Notes under the pieces: generated by a model
The model's database searches: none
What the model was told of the DNA's origin: nothing
What the model saw: the letters and a program-made list of their open reading frames with translations, nothing else
From: Alphaproteobacteria bacterium
GTDB taxonomy: Bacteria; Pseudomonadota; Alphaproteobacteria; Micropepsales; Micropepsaceae
DNA length: 64,000 nt
Assembly: GCA_019247845.1 (NCBI GenBank)
Contig: JAFBAL010000045.1
Coordinates: 27,460 to 91,459, forward strand
Reading direction: 5' to 3'
Made by a program: the position numbers and the translations under genes
Shown: piece after piece, positions 23,816 to 33,953 of the stretch
How the letters are laid out: every line of letters begins with the position of its first letter
Position numbering within the stretch: the stretch's first letter is position 1

Positions 23816-24214
23816 ATGACCGTCCACATCGCCGATCCGGATATCGCCGAAGTCGCGGAGATCGAACGAAGGCTGACCGAGCGCATCCTCGCCGACGACG
23901 CCGAAGCTTTCGCGGCAGCCTTCGCGCCCGACTGCCTGGTGCATGCGCCGCACAACAAAGTGATCCAGGGCAAGGACTCCATCGGCCTCTTCAACGCCGG
24001 CATGATCGCCTATTCCTCGTTCGAGCAGCATGTCGAGCGCCGCGCGAAGCTGGGCGACTACGTCGTCACCATGGGCGAAGAGGTCATGGTGCCCAAGGGC
24101 AAGGCATTCCACGCCGGCAAGACCGTGCGCCGCCGCTTTACCGACGTTTGGGGCCGCGAGAACGGCGCCTGGAAGCTCAAGCTTCGCCAGGCGACGATCA
24201 TCTCGGTGGAATAG
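23816..24214 (+). CDS. nuclear transport factor 2-like (SnoaL/DUF4440-type) protein
   Basis: Cone-fold-like sequence: ILADDAEAFAAAFAPDCLVHAPHNKVIQGKDSI...RRRFTDVWGRENGAWKLKLRQAT. Confidence 0.75.
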   Translation: MTVHIADPDIAEVAEIERRLTERILADDAEAFAAAFAPDCLVHAPHNKVIQGKDSIGLFNAGMIAYSSFEQHVERRAKLGDYVVTMGEEVMVPKGKAFHAGKTVRRRFTDVWGRENGAWKLKLRQATIISVE

Positions 24215-24226
24215 CGCTGCGGTCCC

Positions 24227-25123
24227 TTACTTCTTCTTGTGGTTCCACTGCTCGAAGCTGACGAGCGCCGGCTGCGCTTGCGGCGAAGCGGGGGCGGCGG
24301 GAACAGCGCCGCTCTGCGCCTGCTCCTGACGGTCGGTGAAAACCGGCGGCAGCGATGCGGGAGCGGCCGGCGCCGCCGCCGGCGCGGCCCCTTCGGCGAC
24401 CACGAAGCGGAAATCGTGCTCGTCGCCGTTCCAGCGGATGTGCAGCACGATGTTTTCCGGCAAATCCGACGACGACAGCGCGTCCGCGACCACCACGCCG
24501 CCGGTGGTCTGGTCGCTGTCGACCGTCGTTGTCTGCAGGATGTTGTTGCGGTAGTTCGCGATGGTCGCATCCAGTGAAGCTTCGATGCGCTGCAGGCCAT
24601 AGCCGGTCGCGGCCGCCGCGCTTGCCGTGCCGAGATAGGCCGCGGCGGGATCGTAGGTGCGGGCGTAGAACGTGGCGCCGCCATAGGGCGTGGAGATCGC
24701 GCCGTTGGTCGTCGAATAGGCATTGGCTTGCGCCGCGCCGGCCGCCAGGCCGCCTGCCAGGATGGTCGCGGCCTCGGCCCATTGCGCCGCGACCTTGGCC
24801 TCGTGGACGAGCTCGTTGCTCGTGAACACCTTGTCGAGCGAACCGTTCGCGAGCTCGAGCGTCACGTTCTCGACGCCGAAGTTCGACGGTCCCGGCGATT
24901 TGTTGAAGGCCGCGATCTCGAACGCCGGCCGCATCCGGTCGTTCAGGCCCAGCGGCGTCACCTGGATCGCGCCTGCGGCTTTCTCGGAATAGGTCGTCGC
25001 GCGGCCTTGCGCATAGCGGATCTGCTGTCCGTCCTGGGCGACCGGCGCGACGCTGTATTCCGTGGAGCAGGCCGAAAGCGCCGCGCCGAGCGCCATCGCG
25101 AATGAAACGGTCCAACGCGGCAT
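24227..25123 (-). CDS. hypothetical lipoprotein
   Basis: Lipobox ALGAALSAC, low-complexity Ala/Pro C-terminus. Confidence 0.7.
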   Translation of the reverse strand: MPRWTVSFAMALGAALSACSTEYSVAPVAQDGQQIRYAQGRATTYSEKAAGAIQVTPLGLNDRMRPAFEIAAFNKSPGPSNFGVENVTLELANGSLDKVFTSNELVHEAKVAAQWAEAATILAGGLAAGAAQANAYSTTNGAISTPYGGATFYARTYDPAAAYLGTASAAAATGYGLQRIEASLDATIANYRNNILQTTTVDSDQTTGGVVVADALSSSDLPENIVLHIRWNGDEHDFRFVVAEGAAPAAAPAAPASLPPVFTDRQEQAQSGAVPAAPASPQAQPALVSFEQWNHKKK

Positions 25124-25203
25124 GACCAGCCCCCCCTGTTTTCGAAGGCGCGACCATAGGTTGCGCGATTTGAATATCCCGTAAACCCGACGGTTCAAAT
25201 TCG

Positions 25204-26097
25204 ATGCAATTGCAAGATCGCGGCCTTGAGCCGAGAATTGTTCCAATGGGGCCGGATCTCGAAGACATTGCGACACAGGACGTTTGGCGCGCGCTGGCGC
25301 CGGCGTTCCACATCGCGGATGCGCAGTATCTGGCGCCCCAAGGCGCGGTCGCGGAGGTTCGCCGGGCCGAGGCCGCCGCCGGCATCGACGCGGAGGGCTA
25401 TGTCCATCTCCCCGGTCTGGATCTCGATGCACCGTGGGACGCGATGGCAGCCGTCGCGCGGCGCCTGTCGGAAGTGGGGCTCGATGCCGTGTTCGTCTTC
25501 GTCTATGACGAGTTCTGGCGGCCCTACTATCGGCTCGATGCGCTCTTCCGCCATCTGCTCGGCCGCTACACGTTCCTGCCGGACTTCTGGGCCTGGGACG
25601 TCGATCCGAAGCGCCGCAACGAAGGCTGGTCGATCCATCGCGACCGCGGCCGCCAATCGCTGCGTCCCGACGGCTCGCCGATCTCGCTGACGGCGTGGAT
25701 CGCGATCAGCCAAGCCACCCGCGACAACGGCTGCATCCGCCTGGTGCCCAAGACCGCCGACCGGGACTACGGCACCGAGACCGAGAACGCCTTCCGCTTC
25801 CGCGAGGAAGACGTGCGCGTGCTGGAAGCCGCGCCCGGCGACGTGATCGTCTGGGACCAGGCGGTGCTGCATTGGGGCGGCAAGGCCTTGGCCCATGCGC
25901 CGCATTCGCGCGTCAGCATGTCGTTCGAGGTGCAGCGGCTCGACGTGCCTTCGACCGAGGCGCCGCTGATCGCGCCGGGAGAGATCGTGCCGTTCGAGGC
26001 GCGTCTGAAGCTGATCGGACAGAAGCTCCTGCACTACCGCCACATGCACGCGATCGCGCCCGCGCTGGAGACGCTGGCCCGGCGTCTCGCCGGCTAG
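25204..26097 (+). CDS. phytanoyl-CoA dioxygenase (PhyH)-like protein
   Basis: EGWSIHRDRGR...LTAWIAISQATRDNGCIRLVPKT...GDVIVWDQAVLHWGG (HxD...H). Confidence 0.75.
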   Translation: MQLQDRGLEPRIVPMGPDLEDIATQDVWRALAPAFHIADAQYLAPQGAVAEVRRAEAAAGIDAEGYVHLPGLDLDAPWDAMAAVARRLSEVGLDAVFVFVYDEFWRPYYRLDALFRHLLGRYTFLPDFWAWDVDPKRRNEGWSIHRDRGRQSLRPDGSPISLTAWIAISQATRDNGCIRLVPKTADRDYGTETENAFRFREEDVRVLEAAPGDVIVWDQAVLHWGGKALAHAPHSRVSMSFEVQRLDVPSTEAPLIAPGEIVPFEARLKLIGQKLLHYRHMHAIAPALETLARRLAG

Positions 26098-26825
26098 CCG
26101 CGGCGGCGGAACTCGAAATCGATCGGCTGGGTCTCGAAGCCGTTGCGCGTGCTGGGCTTGCCGAGCACGGTGCGAACGAGCTCGAGCTCGCAAAGCGCGT
26201 CGCGATAGAACGCCAGCGGCCACGACCAGCCGTCGAACTCGAAGCGCACCGGCGTCGGCGAGATACGGGCGCTGAACACCAGCCTTGCGCCCGGCTTGTG
26301 CGTCAGCCTGAGGAGGTTGCCGAAATACTCCGCCGTCTCGTCGGGATGGACGTGCACGCAAACGACGTTGCTGTAGACGACGTCGGCGCCGAAGGCCTCG
26401 CCGAGCGCGATGCCCGCCTCGTCGATGAGGTGGAAGCGCGGCGCCTTCTCGGCCAGAAGCGCCGCGCCGACCGCCTGCTTGCCGAATTCGTAGAAGCCGT
26501 CGATGAGGTCCAGGCCCAGGAAGCAGCCCGGATTCTGCCTGCGGATGAAATGCGCGCCGATGCGCAGCGCGCCGCAGCCGTAGTCGATGATCTTGTCGGT
26601 GGGCACCGGCGCTATGGCGGCGAGCAGCGTCCTGGCTCTCGCTTCGCCCGCGCTCCAGAAGCTTTCGCCCAGCGCCACCGAAATGGCGCCGTCCGGATTG
26701 CCGATATCGCCGCGCGCCAGGCTGGCATGCATGCGCTCGGCCATGTAGCGGCCGAAGCTCAGCGAAGGGTCGCGCTTCTTGAACTTGCGAAAGCGCAGGT
26801 CGCGCTTCTCGTACGGGTTTTCCAT
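26094..26825 (-). CDS. class I SAM-dependent methyltransferase
   Basis: IIDYGCGALRIGAHFIRRQNPGCFLGLDLIDGFYEFG. Confidence 0.8.
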   Translation of the reverse strand: MENPYEKRDLRFRKFKKRDPSLSFGRYMAERMHASLARGDIGNPDGAISVALGESFWSAGEARARTLLAAIAPVPTDKIIDYGCGALRIGAHFIRRQNPGCFLGLDLIDGFYEFGKQAVGAALLAEKAPRFHLIDEAGIALGEAFGADVVYSNVVCVHVHPDETAEYFGNLLRLTHKPGARLVFSARISPTPVRFEFDGWSWPLAFYRDALCELELVRTVLGKPSTRNGFETQPIDFEFRRRG

Positions 26826-26836
26826 GCGCCGCGGCG

Positions 26837-28453
26837 CTATTTCGCCTTGGCCTGCCTGAGGTCGGTCGAGACGTCGGCGAGCTTGGTCTCGAGCTTCATG
26901 GCGGCCAGCTGCGCATCGATGTGCAGCCGCTCGCTCATGAACAGCTGACGCTCCTTGCCCGAAAGCAGGCGGCCGGTGGCGACCTTGACCTTCAGCGGAT
27001 TGACCTGCGCGCCGCTGACCAGGATCTCGTAGTGCAGATGCGGGCCGGTCGACATGCCGGTATTGCCGCTATAGGCGACGATCTGGCCCTGATGCACGTG
27101 GCTGCCGGAATGGATGCCCGGCGCCAGACGCGACAGGTGGCCGTAGGCGGTGCCGTAGCCGTTCTGATGGTTGATGCGCAGGTAGTTGCCATAGCCGCCG
27201 AGGCGCCCGGCAATCTGCACCACGCCCGAGCCCGCGGCCATCACCGGCGTTCCCACCGGCACGGCGAAGTCGATGCCCTTGTGCATGCGGCTGTAGCCCA
27301 GCACCGGATGGAAGCGCATGCCGAAGCCCGACGAGATGCGCGCGCCGTCGACCGGCGTCTTCATCAGCATCGACTTGGCGCTCTGACCCTTGGCGTTGAA
27401 GTAGTCCGCCGGTTCCTTCGGATCGGGCTGGTAGCGATAGAGCGTGACCGTGCGTCCGCCCAGGTTCATCGTCACATAGCTGACGTCGCCCGCGCGCGCA
27501 TGTTCGCCGTCGGGCGTGTCGTAATAGCTGTAATAGACCTCGAAGGTGTTGCCGGGGCGCAGGTCGCGCTGGAAGTCCACCTCATAAGAGAAGACGTGGA
27601 TCATCTGCACGACGATGTCGGCCGGGATGCCGGCCTGGCGCGCCGCGAGATAGAGGCTGGAATCGATCGTGCCGCCGGCGCGGTGCTCGTGCCGGGCGAG
27701 CTGCTTGGTCGTCTGGTTGGCGACGAAGGCGCCGGACGCGTCGCGCGCGATGGTGATGTCCTGCTCGACCGACGGCGAGAACGAGATCGAGACGAGGTGG
27801 CTGACCGGCGTGGTCGTCGCGGGCTCGATCGGGCCGTTGGCGTCGGCGTCGTCCTCTTCGCCGGTCGTGGTGGAGAACTGCGAAGACTGCTCCGCCTCGT
27901 GCACCGCGGCCGGGTCGGTCGAATAGGTGATGTCGAAGGACTGTCCGGCGCGCAGGTCGCGCGAATCGTACACCTTGACCAGCGCGGCCACGGCCGCGGT
28001 GGCGTCGTCGCCCGAGATGCCCGCATCCTCGAGCGCGCCGGCCAGCGTGTCGCCCGAATCGAGCGTGACGGTGCGCGTCTCGATGCTGGGAGATTTCGGC
28101 TCGTCGTCGCTCTGGTCGAGGACCGGCGCGGGCGGGGCCTTCGGGCGGCTGTTTGACGCGGGTCCGAAGGGCGCGATCGAGGCATAGGCGCCGTCGGCCG
28201 AGCGGGTCAGCCGCTGGAAAAGCGTATAGGGAAGGAACGTCGAATGGCCTGAGGCGTTAGCACCATGGCCCTTCATCGGCGGCATGGTGCCGATGGCGAG
28301 CCAGGCGATCGATCCCGCGATCATCGCGGTCAGCGAGGTCGAGACGAGCGCCCAGCGGCCGTCGGTGCTGCCGAGGGCGGATGCGGCCGTGCGGGCGGAC
28401 TTCTGCCAGTCGTTGGCCGCGCTCAGAATCGTGAATTGGCTGCGTCGCTCCAC
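26837..28453 (-). CDS. M23 family peptidoglycan metallopeptidase
   Basis: GFGMRFHPVLGYSRMHKGIDFAVPVGTPVMAAGSGVV...HQNGYGTAYGHLSR...STGPHLHYEI; N-terminal TM; GTG start. Confidence 0.92.
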   Translation of the reverse strand: MERRSQFTILSAANDWQKSARTAASALGSTDGRWALVSTSLTAMIAGSIAWLAIGTMPPMKGHGANASGHSTFLPYTLFQRLTRSADGAYASIAPFGPASNSRPKAPPAPVLDQSDDEPKSPSIETRTVTLDSGDTLAGALEDAGISGDDATAAVAALVKVYDSRDLRAGQSFDITYSTDPAAVHEAEQSSQFSTTTGEEDDADANGPIEPATTTPVSHLVSISFSPSVEQDITIARDASGAFVANQTTKQLARHEHRAGGTIDSSLYLAARQAGIPADIVVQMIHVFSYEVDFQRDLRPGNTFEVYYSYYDTPDGEHARAGDVSYVTMNLGGRTVTLYRYQPDPKEPADYFNAKGQSAKSMLMKTPVDGARISSGFGMRFHPVLGYSRMHKGIDFAVPVGTPVMAAGSGVVQIAGRLGGYGNYLRINHQNGYGTAYGHLSRLAPGIHSGSHVHQGQIVAYSGNTGMSTGPHLHYEILVSGAQVNPLKVKVATGRLLSGKERQLFMSERLHIDAQLAAMKLETKLADVSTDLRQAKAK

Positions 28454-28626
28454 ATCGGCTCCTGGTATGTCGAGCCGAAGGTTTCCCCCCAGCCCAGGCC
28501 CCCACTAGTCATGCGCCCGGCGAACCGGCAGCAACTCCTTATAGCGCAAAGGCTATTAGGCGCGTCAACCCTTACCGCGGCCTTAACGATCCGTGGGGTT
28601 AACGGGACGCATGCGGGGTCCCAAGC

Positions 28627-28661
28627 AAAAAAAGCGCCGCGAATCTGTCGATCCGCGGCGC
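28627..28661 (-). terminator. Rho-independent terminator downstream of the DUF1700/HAAS gene
   Basis: On minus strand GCGCCGCG-12 nt-CGCGGCGC stem followed by TTTTTTT. Confidence 0.85.
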
Positions 28662-28686
28662 AGGGTGTGTCCGGCAGGAAGGGGGC

Positions 28687-29592
28687 TTAAAGCCGGACGA
28701 GGAGAAGCTCGGCGATGCGGCCGTGCAGCCAGCCGATGCCGCGCGCGATGTGCAGCACCACGAAGAACAGCAGCACGCCCAGCAGCGCGAAGACGATCAG
28801 GCCCGGGGCGGTATGGAGCAGGTGGTCGAGCCACGGCACGCCGTCCATGTGGATGTGGCTGGCATCGTTGGTGACCAGCGCATAGATGCTGGTGCCGGTC
28901 ACGCCGAGCGAGAGCGCAAGGCCCGTCACCGCCGCCGTGAAGTAGGCGATGCCCAGCGGCAGCTTCAGGATGAAGTAGAACATCGACGACCAGGTGCGGC
29001 TGTCGGAAAGGCCGTCCTTGATGCGCGACCACAGCGTCTCGTCGGCTTGCGTGGCCGGCGGCAGGCGGCGCGGCATGCGCACGCCGAGCAGGCCTTCGAC
29101 GATGCGGCCTTCGACATGGCTGAGCACCCGCACCGAGCCGATGAAGAGCAGCGCGAAGGGGATGCCGAAGATCAGGATCGCGAAGCCGACGGTCAGCGAG
29201 ATGCCGACGACCGTCCAGGTGAAATAGAAGATGCCGGTGATCAGCGACAGCAGCATGTAGAGCAACGCGCCGTAGGTGCGCGGATCGGAGATGACGTTGA
29301 AGAACCCGTAGCGGCGCTCCGGCGTCATCTCGGCCTTGGGGAAGGGCCCGCCGATAGTGGCTTCCATGTCTCGATACTCCTCTGCGATTTCTTGCGGCGT
29401 GCCGTAGGTGTCGATGACGGCGGCCAGGATTGCGGATTCCGGAAGCTCCGGATTGTGGGATATCTCGTTGTTCAGATGGTCTTCGGTGTCGGCGAGCGCG
29501 TCCGCGATCAGGCCGGCCGGCGCGCCCTTGAGCGCACGCCTGAGCTCGTCCAGATAGGCGCGGACTGTTTCAGGCGGACGGTCTTGCGTCAT
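28687..29592 (-). CDS. HAAS/DUF1700-type membrane protein with tandem 'sensor' TM domains
   Basis: N-terminal YLDELRRALKGAP..LIADALADTEDHL, then two similar multi-TM blocks; partner of adjacent PadR gene. Confidence 0.75.
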   Translation of the reverse strand: MTQDRPPETVRAYLDELRRALKGAPAGLIADALADTEDHLNNEISHNPELPESAILAAVIDTYGTPQEIAEEYRDMEATIGGPFPKAEMTPERRYGFFNVISDPRTYGALLYMLLSLITGIFYFTWTVVGISLTVGFAILIFGIPFALLFIGSVRVLSHVEGRIVEGLLGVRMPRRLPPATQADETLWSRIKDGLSDSRTWSSMFYFILKLPLGIAYFTAAVTGLALSLGVTGTSIYALVTNDASHIHMDGVPWLDHLLHTAPGLIVFALLGVLLFFVVLHIARGIGWLHGRIAELLLVRL

Positions 29593-29992
29593 CGCCTGCT
29601 CCTGCGACCGCGCCGGCTTTCAGCGCATCGTCGACGAATTCGCGCATGTCCCGCCAGGCGAACTGCCATTCGGCCAGTGCGCGGCGTCCGTCGTCGGTGA
29701 TGTTGTAGTAGCGGCGGGGCGGACCGAAGGCCGAAGCCTCGACCCGGCTTTCCAGCAAGCCCGTCGCGTGGAGGGACCGCAGGACCGGATAGATCGCGCC
29801 CTGCTTGAAGATCAGCCCGCCTTCGCCCTCGGCCTTAACCGCCTTGGCGATTTCGTATCCATACATCTCCCTCCCGGCGCGGGCGAGCACCGCCAGAAGG
29901 ACGAGCGAAGAGAGCCCGGCCATGAGTTCCTTACGGAATTTGCGCGTGTAATCGGTTTCTGGTGCCACGACGCGCTGCTTTCCGCCTCCCAA
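29570..29992 (-). CDS. PadR family transcriptional regulator
   Basis: YGYEIAKAVKAEGEGGLIFKQGAIYPVLRSLHATGLLESR...PRRYYNITDDGRRAL; TTG start at 29992 or an internal start. Confidence 0.9.
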   Translation of the reverse strand: MGGGKQRVVAPETDYTRKFRKELMAGLSSLVLLAVLARAGREMYGYEIAKAVKAEGEGGLIFKQGAIYPVLRSLHATGLLESRVEASAFGPPRRYYNITDDGRRALAEWQFAWRDMREFVDDALKAGAVAGAGDDARPSA

Positions 29993-29993
29993 C

Positions 29994-30029
29994 TATTGCG
30001 GAGTTACATCTAGCATGGAGTTCGCAATA
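29994..30029. promoter_or_regulatory. Inverted repeat TATTGCG-N22-CGCAATA upstream of padR
   Basis: Arms 29994-30000 and 30023-30029 in an AT-richer intergenic region. Confidence 0.4.
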
Positions 30030-30142
30030 TACAAGTCCACACTATGAGGAACAGCCAAATATTTTCGAGTCCCCAGGCGGTATCGCTGGGGATATTGTTT
30101 GTTTTCATGGGCTTAAGAAATCGCGCTCGCATAGGCGAAAGC

Positions 30143-30167
30143 GGGCACCTGCCGCCGGGGCAGGTGC
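30143..30167. other. Perfect 10-bp hairpin GGCACCTGCC-GCCGG-GGCAGGTGCC
   Basis: Direct reading; lies just 3' of the 30195-30830 gene on the minus strand, no clear U-tract. Confidence 0.6.
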
Positions 30168-30194
30168 CGCAGGTCGTCGTTCAGGCCGAATCGC

Positions 30195-30830
30195 CTATTT
30201 CGGCGGGACGAGGGAGGTCACGGTCACCGTCACCCGCCCGTTGTGGGCATAAATGTACGTGTCCTGCGATTCCGTCCCGGAATGGATCGCGTAGGTCGCG
30301 TAGCCGTTCGAGGCATAGGTGACCTGGGTGGCATCGTTGATCCGCGAGGTCGACGAGCCCACCGTCGCCGGATCGGACGCGACGACGATATAGGCCTCGT
30401 CGCCATGCTTGGGGATCCGCACGCCATAGCCTTCGCCGCGGAACTCCATCTGCTTGCCCGGGAAGGTGCGCTTCACGCTGCCGTCGCCGGCCAGAAGCAT
30501 TACCTGCGGCGCGAACAGCGTGCCGCCGCGCGACGTGCTGGCGACGCCGATCACATAGGGCTCGTCGGTTTGCGGCAGGCCATAGACGACATACAACGCC
30601 GCGCCCGAAGCCGTCTTCAGGCAAGGCATCGCGTCCGCCATGTCGACGACCTGCTTGGTCTCGTCCTTGGTCTTGTAGAGCAGGACTGCGGCGGTGGCGA
30701 TGTCGGCCGAGGCCGCGCATTGGCGCCCCGAAAGCGTGGTGAGCGGCGGCAGCGGCCTTTCCTGGACGGCGCAGGCGCCGAGCAGGCACAGGCTCGACAG
30801 CGCCGCCAGGCGGTACGTCCGGAATTGCAT
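30195..30830 (-). CDS. hypothetical lipoprotein
   Basis: MQFRTYRLAALSSLCLLGAC lipobox. Confidence 0.7.
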   Translation of the reverse strand: MQFRTYRLAALSSLCLLGACAVQERPLPPLTTLSGRQCAASADIATAAVLLYKTKDETKQVVDMADAMPCLKTASGAALYVVYGLPQTDEPYVIGVASTSRGGTLFAPQVMLLAGDGSVKRTFPGKQMEFRGEGYGVRIPKHGDEAYIVVASDPATVGSSTSRINDATQVTYASNGYATYAIHSGTESQDTYIYAHNGRVTVTVTSLVPPK

Positions 30831-30842
30831 TGTCGCCGCCTC

Positions 30843-31562
30843 CTAGCGCAGCAGGCGGCCGACCGCGTCGGTCGTCTGCTGGACCGAAGCGTCGAGACCG
30901 GAGACGACTTGATCCGGCTGGCTCTCCATCGTGTTGAAGTCGACGAAGGTGTAGGCCGGGTCGGGCGAGATCGAGACGTTCTTGCCTTGGCCGAACGGCG
31001 CCACCGGATCGTAGAAGATCGCGTCCTGCATCATCACGCTGCTGTCCGACGCGCGCACCAGCTTGCAATTGAGATAGACGAACGGGCGATAGGGCGTCGA
31101 GGTGCCGATGCCGGCGGCGACATAGCCGTAGTTCACCGCGCTGATGTCGAGATAGGCGTCCGCGCCGGTTTCCGCGGTGGAGGGGAAGGCCTTGAGCGGC
31201 TCGCCCTGCTTGCGCGTCACGGTCACGGGCTTGACCTCGTAGCCCTGCGCCCTCAGCGAGGCCTCGAGCGACTTCTCGAAGCGCTCCTTGGGATCGACGC
31301 CGTGGCTCCGGAGCATCGCCGACAGCTTGTCGTTGCGGTTTTCTTCCATGCTGACGTCGACGAGCGCGCCGATCAGGCCGAAGCTCTGGCCCATGGAGCT
31401 CGCCAGCCAGACGCGCGGCCGGTCGGGCAGGTTCGGCGTCACGATGCCGATGGTGCGAACGTTCGCGTTGGCGCTCTTGTCGAACGGTATCTCGGGCTGC
31501 CCCGCGCAGCCGGCAAGCAACGACGCCGCGGCCGCAGCCACGATCCACTTCACGATTTTCAT
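30843..31562 (-). CDS. hypothetical lipoprotein
   Basis: MKIVKWIVAAAAASLLAGC lipobox. Confidence 0.75.
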   Translation of the reverse strand: MKIVKWIVAAAAASLLAGCAGQPEIPFDKSANANVRTIGIVTPNLPDRPRVWLASSMGQSFGLIGALVDVSMEENRNDKLSAMLRSHGVDPKERFEKSLEASLRAQGYEVKPVTVTRKQGEPLKAFPSTAETGADAYLDISAVNYGYVAAGIGTSTPYRPFVYLNCKLVRASDSSVMMQDAIFYDPVAPFGQGKNVSISPDPAYTFVDFNTMESQPDQVVSGLDASVQQTTDAVGRLLR

Positions 31563-31707
31563 GTTTGTCCCCCAACAGCCGTTGCGCGTAGATAAGCGCA
31601 ACGCATGCCCACAGCACGGCGATGCTATAGTGTTCGTGCGCACGCGAGAAGTGAATTCGACGGTTTCTCGCGGTGCACGGTAAATTCCTACCTTAGGTAA
31701 GACGCAG

Positions 31708-32517
31708 ATGGACATTGATCGTTACCTGCGACGCATCGGCATCGATGTCCGCCCGCGACCGGACCTCGAAGGTCTTCGTGCGCTTCACCGCGCCCATCTG
31801 CGCGCCATTCCTTACGAGAACCTGGACGTCCAGCTCGGCCGTCCGGTGACGATCGAGCGCAAGCCGACGCTCGAGAAGATCCTCGAGCGCGGCCGCGGCG
31901 GCTGGTGCTACGAGATGAACGGCACGCTGGGCTGGGCGCTCGAGGCGCTGGGCTTCAACGTCACGCGGCTCGCGGGCGCGGTGATGCGCGAAGCCTTCGG
32001 CGACCAGTTCGCCGGCAATCACCTCGTGCTGCTGGTCGAGCTTCCGGAAGGACTGTATTTCGCCGATGTCGGCTTCGGCGACGGCCCGCTGGAGCCTTTC
32101 CGCGTTGCGGAGGGGACGTTCTCCTGCAACGGCTTTGATTTCAATCTCGGCCGTCTCGACGAGACGTGGTGGCGCCTGCACAACCATCCCTATGGCGGCG
32201 CCAAGTCGTTCGACGTCACGCTCGCGCCCGCGGACGAGGCGCAGCTCGCCGGCATGTGCCACAGGCTGCAGACCGAAGACTGGTCGCCCTTCGTGCAGAA
32301 CCTCGTGGCGCAACGCCACACGCCCGAAGGTCTCGTCGTCCTGCGCGGCCGCGTGGTGCGCAAGGTGACGCCCGCAGGCTGTACCGACCGGATCCTGGAC
32401 AACGCCGACGAGCTGGTGCGCTTTCTCGACGAGGCCTTCGCCATCCGCGAGCCCGAAGCGGCGTCGTTATGGCCCAGGATCTGCGCACGTCATGAAACCA
32501 TGTTTGGAGGGAATTGA
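31708..32517 (+). CDS. arylamine N-acetyltransferase
   Basis: LRAIPYENLDVQLGRPV, RGGWCYEMNG (catalytic Cys), GNHLVLLVELPEGLYFADVGFGD. Confidence 0.93.
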   Translation: MDIDRYLRRIGIDVRPRPDLEGLRALHRAHLRAIPYENLDVQLGRPVTIERKPTLEKILERGRGGWCYEMNGTLGWALEALGFNVTRLAGAVMREAFGDQFAGNHLVLLVELPEGLYFADVGFGDGPLEPFRVAEGTFSCNGFDFNLGRLDETWWRLHNHPYGGAKSFDVTLAPADEAQLAGMCHRLQTEDWSPFVQNLVAQRHTPEGLVVLRGRVVRKVTPAGCTDRILDNADELVRFLDEAFAIREPEAASLWPRICARHETMFGGN

Positions 32518-33239
32518 TGCCGGCCGTTTTCGTTCACGGCGTGCCCGACACGCCCGGCGTCTGGGCGCCGACGCTCGCGAAGCTCGCGCGCCAGGACACG
32601 ATCGCGCTCAGGCTGCCCGGCTTCGGCTGCGCGCTGCCCGCGGGGTTCGAGCCGACCAAGGACAACTATGCGGCCTGGCTGGTCGCCGAGCTCGGCAAGT
32701 TATCCGGTCCCATCGATCTCGTCGGTCACGACTGGGGCGCGCTGCTGTGCTACCGCGCGCTGAGCCTCGAGCCCCGGCTGGTGCGCAGCTGGGCCGCGGG
32801 CGGCGCGCCGCTCGATCCCGATTATGTCTGGCACGACATGGCGCAGGCCTGGCAGACGCCCGGCGTCGGTGAAGAGGTGATGAAGCAGTTGATCCCCGAG
32901 GCGATGGCGCCGGGATTGATGGCGCAGGGCCAGCCGAAAGAGGTTGCCGAGGAATCCGCGGGCGCGCTCGACGCCACGATGAAAGCCGCGATCCTCTCGT
33001 TATACCGCTCCGCCAAGACCGTCGGCCGCGACTGGTACGACGACCTCGAGCGCATCGCGGCACCCGGCCTCGTCATCTTCGGTGAGCGCGATCCTTACGT
33101 GAACTGGACCTTCGGCGAGAAGCTCGCCCGGCATGTCGGCGCGCGGTTCGCGCTGATCAAGGATTGCGGCCATTGGTGGGAGGCCGAGAAGCCCGCAGAG
33201 GTGGCTGCGGCGCTGGAGGAATTCTGGGCGTCACTGTAG
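32517..33239 (+). CDS. alpha/beta hydrolase
   Basis: IDLVGHDWGALLCYR nucleophile elbow, HGVPDTPGVW, terminal DCGHWWEAEKP. Confidence 0.88.
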   Translation: MPAVFVHGVPDTPGVWAPTLAKLARQDTIALRLPGFGCALPAGFEPTKDNYAAWLVAELGKLSGPIDLVGHDWGALLCYRALSLEPRLVRSWAAGGAPLDPDYVWHDMAQAWQTPGVGEEVMKQLIPEAMAPGLMAQGQPKEVAEESAGALDATMKAAILSLYRSAKTVGRDWYDDLERIAAPGLVIFGERDPYVNWTFGEKLARHVGARFALIKDCGHWWEAEKPAEVAAALEEFWASL

Positions 33240-33953
33240 GAAGCGGTCGAGCGCCGCGTTCAAGACGTCCGGCGGGACTTCGTGGCCGCCGTCGAAGGGA
33301 TGGAACGCGACGTCGTATCCCGCCGCCGACAGCGTGGCGGCGATGCGCTCGGCACCGCTGAACGGCAGCACGCGGTCGTTGCGTCCATGGCTGATGAAGA
33401 TGCGCGGGCTGCCGGCGCGCGCGCGGATGCGGAACAGGCCGGCGGAGAATGCGATCACGTCGCCGAACAGATCGCCGTTCGCCAGTCCCAGCGACAGCGC
33501 GAACGAGGCGCCGTCGGAGATGCCCGCAAGCGCGAGCCTTGCCACGGCGACGTGGGCGAAGGCCTGGTCCAGCGCATCGTCGATTGTGTCGGCGTCCTCG
33601 CTTTCGGGCATGTGATGCAGGTCCCAGGTCGCGTTGTGCGACTTCGGCGCCAGCACGAACATGCCCCGCGCGTCGGCCGCCGGCGCAAAATCTCTCGCCG
33701 TCGAAAGCGCATCTCCGCCTGCGCCGTGCAGCATCGCCAGCAGCGGCATCGGCGATTCCGGCGCGAACGTCTTGGGGACATAGAGCATCGCGCCGCCGCG
33801 CAGCGGGATGAAGGTGCCGGGCGAGGGGGCCGGCAGGGTCGGCGGCGACGGCCGCGAGACGAGGCGCCCGTCCTTGGCTGCACCGGCGCGCGCCGGCAGG
33901 CAAAGCGAAGCGGCGCCGATGAGACCGAGCACCGCCCGCCGCGTCTGTGTCAC
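33231..33953 (-). CDS. Tat-signal alpha/beta hydrolase (esterase/depolymerase-like)
   Basis: TQTRRAVLGLIGAASLCL; LLAMLHGAGGDAL, LALAGISDGASFAL, HGRNDRVLPF; GTG start. Confidence 0.8.
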   Translation of the reverse strand: MTQTRRAVLGLIGAASLCLPARAGAAKDGRLVSRPSPPTLPAPSPGTFIPLRGGAMLYVPKTFAPESPMPLLAMLHGAGGDALSTARDFAPAADARGMFVLAPKSHNATWDLHHMPESEDADTIDDALDQAFAHVAVARLALAGISDGASFALSLGLANGDLFGDVIAFSAGLFRIRARAGSPRIFISHGRNDRVLPFSGAERIAATLSAAGYDVAFHPFDGGHEVPPDVLNAALDRFLQ

